64,000 nucleotides of DNA from the NCBI GenBank assembly GCA_051294375.1, contig CM119263.1, forward strand, positions 20,916,695 to 20,980,694, given 5' to 3'. The DNA comes from Paraspadella gotoi. Its lineage: Eukaryota > Chaetognatha. How positions within the stretch are numbered: position 1 is the first letter of the stretch; every line of letters begins with the position of its first letter. The position numbers and the translations under genes are program-made. This document shows, piece by piece, positions 57,040-64,000 of this stretch. The notes under the pieces were generated by a model that saw only the letters and a program-made list of their open reading frames with translations, was not told where the DNA came from and did no database searches.

Positions 57040-58298
57040 GAGAGGTTATTCCTGACATTTAAGCCATTTGGATCAAACTGTGCACCGCTCGATTCTGAGC
57101 GACGACCAATTTCTTTCGCTTCACGACTTAATCTAATTCCTCCTCGTGATGGAATTTATATTCGCGACGACGCGATGCACTTGCTTTAATTTTCAATTTA
57201 TTCACTAGAGTCAAAAACAAAAGACGGGTTTTAGTTGACGTGGGTGTCGTCGTCGTCGTCGACCTGTTGTTGTTGTGGTCCGTATTTCTTCAAAATTAAA
57301 TTTACTATTTTTTCACAAATTATTCGTTAATTTCTGAACATAAATACTTTTTAATATTCGTAATAAATTATTCCGTTACTCGAGTTTTTTCGTCGTCAGT
57401 CTTCGTATTCTTACGTCGTCAATGACTTGGTCATCGTCGTTCGTCGTCGACGCTAACTTTGTGATGATTGACGACGACATGACGTCGTCGTTTTCGTCGT
57501 CGTCGTTTGTCTGTTCCCAAGAATACAAGTATAACTGTTATCATTGCCGCACCGTTAGTCTTTTAGTCGGCCATTGCATAAGTTCACCCTATAAGCATGA
57601 CACTTTCAGTTGTGTCCGGTGGCTCATTTAGTAAAGCATCAACTCATAACCACTAGGTGTCAGGTGGAAAAAATAATGGAAAAAAAAAGGAAAAAATAAT
57701 TGACTCGGTTTGGAAAAAACGGTTAATTTTATTATCAAATATATTTTTTGGCTGCGGTTAATAGGTTTTAATATGTAATATGACCTCCCGAGGACTGAAT
57801 AAAAAGATTATTTCTCAACAGCATAACATTGTTTAATGCATCCAAATACTTCCAAAAAGGTTGTCTCAAACTTTTTTCACCTCTTTTTGTTAAAGAGGAC
57901 TACTCACATTATTTGTTAATATTATATCTCTGACATAATATTTTTTATCGGATTTAGAGCAAAAAAATGCCGTCCTTGGCCAGCAGTGAAAAAATATTGA
58001 TCCCCTATAATGTAAACCAGGCTTGAGTTGTTGTTTTTGCATAATGTGATGATGCATTGTCTTTCATTTCAACAAAATTCTTGATTTTTATTTTTTTACT
58101 TTTTTTTGGACTATGATATTGTTTCTGATAATACATCCAGAGGTAATAAAAATTATAACTTTGCTCATAGAAAGGTTACCCGGAGCATTAAAACTTTTAT
58201 TGATACTTTAAAATATAAAAAAAAATATTCTAGAGCCATTACTGCATTAATGTATTTTTAATACCACTATTTTTTTGACATATGTATTAGATTCATCC
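57040..58298 (+). repeat. composite repeat, copy 3, right part
   Basis: It matches 43513-44755 of copy 2, including the GTCGTC cluster and the GCATTGCATAAGTTCACC SINE leader. It stops within TGTATTAGATTCATC, where copy 2 continues and this copy passes into CT repeats. Confidence 0.85.
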
Positions 58299-58354
58299 TC
58301 TCTCTCTCTCTCTCTCTCTTTGTGCGAGTCTTTTTATTATCTCTCTCTCTCTTG

Positions 58355-58385
<31 letters not shown>
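58298..58385. repeat. (CT)n tracts at the end of copy 3
   Basis: Two CT tracts separated by TTTGTGCGAGTCTTTTTATT. They mark the breakpoint where similarity to copies 1 and 2 is lost. Confidence 0.93.
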
Positions 58386-58386
<1 letters not shown>

Positions 58387-58549
58387 TTTCCAAACATTTT
58401 AACAGCAAGAGAGGGTACGAGACCGACGGTTTTTGGGTCGATTAAAATCGTCTTTAAAAATCGGTAAGAATTAAGAGATTTAATTTATTGTCTGTCTGTC
58501 AAACAGCTTATTAATAAAAACACATCTACTCCCCTTCATAAAAGTCAGT

Positions 58550-59275
58550 TTTTTAGTCGGATCTGCTTATCAGCAGATTGCGACTCTATAATTCACTTTG
58601 TCGGTCGGTCGGTCGCACCCCAAAATATTGTCGGTAAATCATTATTACCATATCATAACCTCAAATTATGATAAAAGAAAGGAAATAACATAATGATAAA
58701 TTATACAAAAAAATGTCCGTCCGTCCGTCCGTCCGTCCGTCCGTCCGTCTGTCCGTCCCCCATAAGCAAAAAACTCCAATTACTCGTGATTGGATGGAAT
58801 GGATTGGTATGAAATTTGTATGTGGGTAGGAAACTGTGCGATTGCGATTGATATGAAGTTTCGATGGAATGTGCGAGTGTAATTGTTTCAAATGGAAAAA
58901 ACAAAAAAATATATTTCACTATTTGAACGCCAATTGCTCATGAGAGGATAGGGCAATTGACTTGAAATTTTGTAATGTTGGTAAGAAAGTGTGTGATTGA
59001 CTGGAATATAAAGGTTCGAGATGGAATAATTGCAAGTGGGAAATGAGTTTAAAAATGGAAAAAAAAGAAGTCATATTTAACTTGAAGTAATTTACTTAAA
59101 TTAACTCATTATATTACTTATATGTTGTATTAAAAAAATTGGATAGATAAATTGAAAATGGAATTTTTGTGTGTGGGTAGGGAAAGTAATGTGATAAAGC
59201 TGGTATAAATTTTTGATGGATTCGAGGAGTGGAAAAGAGTTCAAATTAGAAAACAAAAGACATATTTATTTGAAT
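58550..59275 (-). repeat. inverse of the CCATTTAAACTC tandem array
   Basis: It opens with TTAGTCGGATCTGC...GCAGATTGCGAC and GTCGGTCGGTCGG, then a (CCGT)n tract at 58714-58757, then about four units reading CAATTACTCGTGATTGGATGG, TGAAATTTGTATGTGGGTAG, GAAACTGTGCGATTG, TTTCGATGGAATG. This is the reverse complement of the array at 47.3-48.3 kb. The minus frames across it are artefacts. Confidence 0.8.
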
Positions 59276-59424
59276 TTAATTTATAAAGTTTCTCTCTCGT
59301 CTTATCTCTCTCTGATTGAATTGGATTGATTGATTGATTAGATTGTATTGATTATGAGATGATTGATTGAATTGACCAAATTGATGTCCAATGACTAAAA
59401 TATATGCCATTGAGACCAAATTTC

Positions 59425-59690
59425 TCACAAAGTTATGACCAAATTATGCCAGTTGACCAAATTATGCCAGTTGAGACCAAATTCTGCAAGTTGACCAAAT
59501 TATGCCCGTTTACCAAATTATGCCAGTTGACCAAATTATGCCAGTTGACCAAATTATGCCAGTTAATAAAATTATTCCAGTTGATAAAATTATGCCAGTT
59601 GACCAAATTATGCCGGTTGACCAAATTATGTTAATTGACCAAATTATGTTAATTGACCAAATTATGTCAGTTAAAAATGCTCTGTCTTCA
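59425..59690 (+). repeat. 18-bp minisatellite (TTGACCAAATTATGCCAG)n
   Basis: About 15 units of 18 bp. Since 18 is a multiple of three, all frames stay open on both strands and give false repeat proteins. Units drift towards TTGACCAAATTATGTTAA at the right end. From 59.7 to 60.4 kb the sequence is AT-rich and unassigned. Confidence 0.93.
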
Positions 59691-60404
59691 AAGTTGTACG
59701 TATTTTTGTATTAATCATGCGATTATCATGAAAAATGAATAAATTATGGGTACTACCCTCCAAATCCATGGGTCTTCTTGTACAAAAGGCATCAGGGCAA
59801 AAAAGTCAGGCTTATATGAAAAAATGATAAAAAAAATTGATTTGACCATGGCTCATTCATAATTATGTTTTTGCATAAAAAAAAGAATATAAAAAAATAA
59901 TAAACATCAGATTTTGCGTAAATTGATTACCTCCAATCTGATGTTTTTAGAAATGCAAAATGTTTACTCGTTTTCTTTAATTATAATTATGAACGAAAAA
60001 AATAATATTTTCGAAAAAACTGGAAAATTCCATTTTTTTATTAAAGAAAATGTCGTATCATCAAATTTGTGCATATTTTTTATTCAAATTTATCATGAAT
60101 GATCACAACAACATAGATTTACCGCTACTACTCTCCATTTTCGTTTTTTTTCTCATAACGAAGACATCAGTGCAAAAAAGTAAAATATTTGATAAAAAAT
60201 ATAAACTTCTATAAATACAAATTTCTGATTTATTAATTGATTATGAACAAGCCCTGATTCAAAATTGTCGCAAAAAATATGTAGAGGTAGGGGCTTGGTC
60301 TGCTGTAACAGAATATGTATTAAAAATGCGTTTTTGTAACCATTTTGTGACAGTACCATAATTTCAAAAATATACAGTAAAAAATTTTGTTACACTTTTT
60401 TTTT

Positions 60405-60985
60405 TATTATCGAGCCATGACCGGCGAAGCCGGTTCAGGCTCGATATTGATTCGGGTCAGTTTCTTTGTGACGTCGTCGTCGTCGTCGTCGTCGTCGTCG
60501 TTGGCGTCACGCTTTTTTGTATAAAAACTACTACGCTTTTATAGTTTTGGCTGGACTTACCGTTTTTTTTTAAATAAAAATTATTATTAATTACGATGAA
60601 GTTTTATAAAAGTGTGCGATCATAGTAAGTTAAAAATTTAGATATGGCTTCTCATCTTGAAATAGCTCTGATATTTTCTTATTACATTTGGATTTAAGTA
60701 TTTTTTGTTTGAATTTCCACTTCATTTTGATTTACTGCTATATGAAAATGAGATTATAGTACTCATTATAGTATCCAAATTAGTATATAGAAATGCTTTA
60801 ATCTAATTTACATATTGCAGTATATAATATTGAAGATGAAATTCAAAAATTTTTTTTTGAAATCTATAATAAAAATGGGAACTCAAAGGAACTTTTTAAT
60901 GAGAAGCTATATCTTAATTTTAATACAAATAAAAATAAAATCTTTTACAAGCTGCGATTGGAAAAAATTGGAAAAATTTCCAATT
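60405..60985 (+). repeat. hairpin-headed dispersed repeat, family A, copy 2
   Basis: It is collinear with 20285-20850. The hairpin at 60410-60444 has the same CCGGC-GAA-GCCGG core with two added bases in the 5' arm. The (GTC)n run is longer than in copy 1. It ends near TTTCCAATTGTAAACA. The sequence after it, to 61.46 kb, is AT-rich with a TTAATTAA-rich patch at 61290-61375. Confidence 0.8.
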
Positions 60986-61465
60986 GTAAACAATTGTAAC
61001 ATATTTTTGCCTTTCTTTTATTACTTTAAATTATATTTATATATATTTTTTTATTTTTGGTTTAAAAATTTGAATTTTGAACGTTTTTGAACGTTATATT
61101 TTATAGTTTCTTATGAATTAGTCCATAACATTTATTTGTGTCAATTTAAACGTGAGTGTCTTTTGTTTTTATTGAATTTTAATAGTTTAGTTTTTTTGAC
61201 ACTAGATACTGTTTTTGATTTTGTCAATACTGTTTTGGTATTAATAAAAAAAAAAAAAGTTTGAGCAAACAATGTCGGATCTGCCTACGATAATTAATTA
61301 ATTAATAGAATTAATTAATTAATTTAAAATTAAATTATTAATAATTAATTAATTAATTTTAATAAATTAATATATTAGATTGTATCATCGTCCCTTAAAA
61401 TTGAGTCAGGACAGTTATTAAATGTTTTGTTACATTTTATCAAAACAAACAAATATCCTCTATTA

Positions 61466-61814
61466 TCGAGCCAGGCGGGCAAAGCCCGTCCTGGCTAGAT
61501 TTTGATTCGGTTTAGCTTTGCGGTCACGCTTTTTTGCAATCATGGCTTCTGAAAGTGGATATCATAGGGAGTTGAAATTTCATATATGCTCTCTAAGATC
61601 AAGATCTTTAAAATTCTCATGTTTCATATCAATATTCGTATTTTTATGTTTTATTACAAAACAAAAACGTTTTAATTATATGTCGCCTCTCTCTCTCTCT
61701 TCTTTTAAATATATGTCGTCTCTCTCTCTCTCTCTTTCTTCCTCCGTCACTGCTCTTCTGATTTGTCTAAAAACGAGTTCCGGCTCTGCAGCGTCTGTCC
61801 AGCTTCTTTCTCTC

Positions 61815-61854
<40 letters not shown>

Positions 61855-62215
61855 TTTTTTTTAACAAAAACATTTTTTAGATATAAATGTGGGCTCACTA
61901 ATGTAAAAAACGATGCCGCGAAACAGGGTGCGAACCCGGGTCCTTTGGTAGAGAAGAGCTCACGCTACGTCCAGCACCATAGGTACTGCTGATTCTTTAA
62001 CGAGTAAAGGAGCTGTAGAGCTTCTCTCTCTCTCTCTTTTTCTCTCTGTGTGTGTCTGTCCCTATCTGTCGATCTCTTGCGTGATCGTTTTGTTTTTTGA
62101 AAAATTCTGATTATTTTTTCCTTCTCAAAAACTTTTTATTATTACCATTTATTCCGCGCTTTTTTCAATACAAAATCCCATATTTTTATCCGAGATTTTC
62201 GTGGATTTATTCTCT

Positions 62216-62293
<78 letters not shown>

Positions 62294-62620
62294 CTCCTTT
62301 CACTCATACACGCATTTGTTTGTTTTATGACTATCATCGCATCAATGAATGACAATCATCGCATCAGTGAATGACTATCATCACAGCAGTGAATGACTAT
62401 CATCGCATCAATTAATTGATTATCATCGAATCAATAATCAATTCCTATTACATCACTAATTACTATTACATCAATCAATTAGTATTACCTCAATCAATTA
62501 CTATTACATCAATATATCGTTATCGCATGATTCATTCGTTTTTTTCCCGGGTTTTTTTATTAATTTTCTTTGATAGTGGGCTCTGGCTCGATCTTGAGTC
62601 TTTTAAGATTTTTTTATTTT
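61466..62620 (+). repeat. fourth copy of the composite repeat's 5' module
   Basis: It starts with a hairpin (61466-61499; CGGGC-AAA-GCCCG core), then TGCAATCATGGCTTCTGAAAG, AACGTTTTAATTATATGTCGC, CT tracts, a minus tRNA-like head (61925-61981), ATCATCGCATCA units (62330-62520) and TTTGATAGTGGGCTCTG. It matches 31471-32900 in order. The Ser-Leu frames are artefacts. Confidence 0.8.
61925..61981 (-). repeat. tRNA-like SINE head (minus), best preserved
   Basis: On minus it reads GGTGCTGGACGTAGCGTGAG, then AAAGGACCCGGGTTCGCACCC followed by TGTTTCGCGGCATC. GGGTTCGCACCC is a close B box. The tail, CGCGGCATC, could be an acceptor-arm remnant. Confidence 0.55.
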
Positions 62621-62694
62621 ATATGTCTCCTTTTCTCTCTTTCTCTCTCCACTCCTCTCTCTCTCTCACTCCTTCTTTCTCTCCTCTCTCTCTC

Positions 62695-62727
<33 letters not shown>
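62218..62727. repeat. (CT)n microsatellites
   Basis: CT tracts at about 62218-62296 and 62633-62727. The second is followed by TATGCAATAGCGACGGATCC, the word that follows the end of composite copy 2 at 47260. Confidence 0.93.
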
Positions 62728-62729
<2 letters not shown>

Positions 62730-62879
62730 TTATGCAATAGCGACGGATCCTTATGCTTTTAAGATTTTTTTAACTTGCATCCTGGGAAGATGGGTATCTA
62801 GCTAAAGGTAGGTTCTAACTAGTCTCTCATCAGGGAAAAGAGGTAAGTAGGGTAAGTATGTAATGGTAATAGGAAAACA

Positions 62880-63500
62880 GATATAACAAAGGGTATCAAG
62901 GGTACATAAAAGGGAGAGAAGGAGAGCGAAGGTTTGCAGACCCCGAGACCGAGAGGAGAAGTTGAGAGGTGGAAGTCCGATCTCCAAGACTATCCGTGAC
63001 TCCGGGGATGAAGAGGAGGGGACGATGAGGGGAGGAGGAGGCGTTGAGAGGGGGAAAGAAGGCCCGGGGGAGAGAGACAGGTTCTGGGCGGTAGGGTGAG
63101 CCTCTATCTTGTGCCCCTCTCTTGGTCGGACGCCACACTGGTCTTGAATGTCACAGGTGGGCGTCGCCATCATCTTGGTGTGCGCGTGGAGTTTGTGGAG
63201 AGGTAGGGGAAGAGGCGGACGCTGGCCGGGTCAGGCGGACTGGTGGGGTGGACGCCATTTTTGGGAGCGGGGGGATGTCGTCCTAAGGTCCTCTAGAGTC
63301 GACGCTTTCATTGGTTGGTTGGGACGGAGAGGTCAGAGAGGGCGGAACCGGAAGTCGCCTTGATTCTCGTGGATCGACGGGTAATAACTGGTCGGAGGGT
63401 GGAAGGCGGAAGGTATTTGTTTCTCGCCTTGAGTCTTCAGGGGGGTTGGCTTTTGGGTAGGGGATGGAGGGTACAATTGCTCAAGGGGAGAGGGAAGGCA
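62880..63500 (-). promoter_or_regulatory. GC-rich island, possible promoter or first exon
   Basis: About 600 bp of GC-rich sequence in an AT-rich setting. On minus, an ATG in good context (AAAATGG, 63258-63256) opens a 35-codon frame beginning MASTPPVRLTRPASASS and ending at a TGA near 63151. Overlapping frames downstream (63173-62802 and 63138-62896) are open but of ambiguous phase; the first includes a hydrophobic segment near TFALLLSLLCTLDTLCYI. On plus, two GTAAGT donors lie at about 62844 and 62853. The strand and exon structure cannot be settled here. Confidence 0.3.
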
Positions 63501-63724
63501 CACTACTTTTAATAATCAATATTTAATTTTTTGTTTTGTTTTTTTGTTGTTTTTAGGAAAACTAAACTATAATTGGGTTTTACAAAGGAAATCGCGAACA
63601 TGTACTAAAAAAGTGTTATAAAAGGGGGGGAAAAATCAGCCAAATTTCTGCAAAAAGTTTAGCGGGAAAACATGACGGAAAAGAAAAAAAAAATATGTAA
63701 CTTGGATTGAATCATACTGTGAGA

Positions 63725-63885
63725 NNNNNNNNNNNNNNNNNNNNNNNNNNNNNNNNNNNNNNNNNNNNNNNNNNNNNNNNNNNNNNNNNNNNNNNNNNNN
63801 NNNNNNNNNNNNNNNNNNNNNNNNNNNNNNNNNNNNNNNNNNNNNNNNNNNNNNNNNNNNNNNNNNNNNNNNNNNNNNNNNNNNN
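63725..63885. other. assembly gap (161 N)
   Basis: The flanks share ATCATACTGTGA words (about 63710 and 63989), suggesting a short tandem repeat around the gap. The rest of the window end is AT-rich without features. Confidence 0.97.
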
Positions 63886-64000
63886 TCTAAATATGAAACT
63901 AAAAACGTTTCAATGATAATTCAAACTTTTTTAAAAAAAAGTTTCTAAATTCGAAACTTAAAAAGATGGCAAAAAAAAGGTGTTGTAAATCATACTGTGA

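Noticed and set aside
59404-59634. Repeat proteins in several frames over the 18-bp minisatellite
   Set aside because: An 18-bp unit keeps all frames open if one unit is open. No splice sites or conserved residues support coding.
60153-60359. Minus frame of 68 codons in the AT-rich tract
   Set aside because: Composition is typical of AT-rich non-coding DNA, with no recognisable motif or splice context.

Overview
The window is repeat-rich, AT-rich nuclear DNA of an animal, most likely an invertebrate. Evidence for this: GT-AG introns with strong donors, long (CT)n/(GA)n microsatellites in nearly every kilobase, relics of BEL/Pao, Ty3/Gypsy and Tc1/mariner elements, tRNA-derived SINE heads, hammerhead-like Penelope-type motifs and several N gaps. 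I cannot name the phylum or species. Coding exons stand out as small GC-rich, CpG-rich islands. Most open frames in the window are artefacts of CT/GA repeats, which read as Ser-Leu or Arg-Glu runs.

One gene can be rebuilt with confidence. It lies on the minus strand at 17784-19810 and has five exons whose phases all agree (0,1,1,1). It encodes a 267-residue protein with a Cys/Pro/Gly-rich body, a CxxC...CxC cluster and a tail of seven RKS motifs, four of them ARKS, resembling the histone H3 K9/K27 motif. Isolated candidate exons or decayed gene ends lie near 3.9-4.2, 7.5, 10.9, 13.8-14.1, 17.0, 19.2, 21.5, 21.9 and 63.2 kb. None could be linked into a full gene.

Layout. 1-17 kb: microsatellites, candidate exons, two large palindromes (8.5 and 13.3-13.8 kb), a diverged copy of a repeat that recurs at 37-38 and 45-47 kb, and a stretch dotted with TTTACGCCA. 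17-20 kb: a tRNA-derived SINE and the five-exon gene. 20-25 kb: a hairpin-headed repeat, a TTAGGG-like minisatellite, an inverted-repeat element ending in a hammerhead-like motif, a Tc1-like deletion derivative and a Gypsy relic. 26.8-30.7 kb: a decayed BEL/Pao gag-pol on the minus strand. 31.5-58.3 kb: three collinear copies of a long composite repeat. Copy 3 is split by a complete LTR element (50365-57039) with 0.72 kb LTRs and GAGAG target duplications, but no recognisable pol. 58.3-62.7 kb: satellite-like repeats, an 18-bp minisatellite, a second hairpin-headed repeat and a fourth copy of the 5' module of the composite repeat. 62.8-63.5 kb: a GC-rich island that may be a promoter or first exon.

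The collinear copies, and the two LTRs, differ mostly by single-base insertions and deletions. This looks like unpolished long-read error, and the triplication may be partly an assembly effect. Frame-based statements in 31-58 kb should be read with that in mind.
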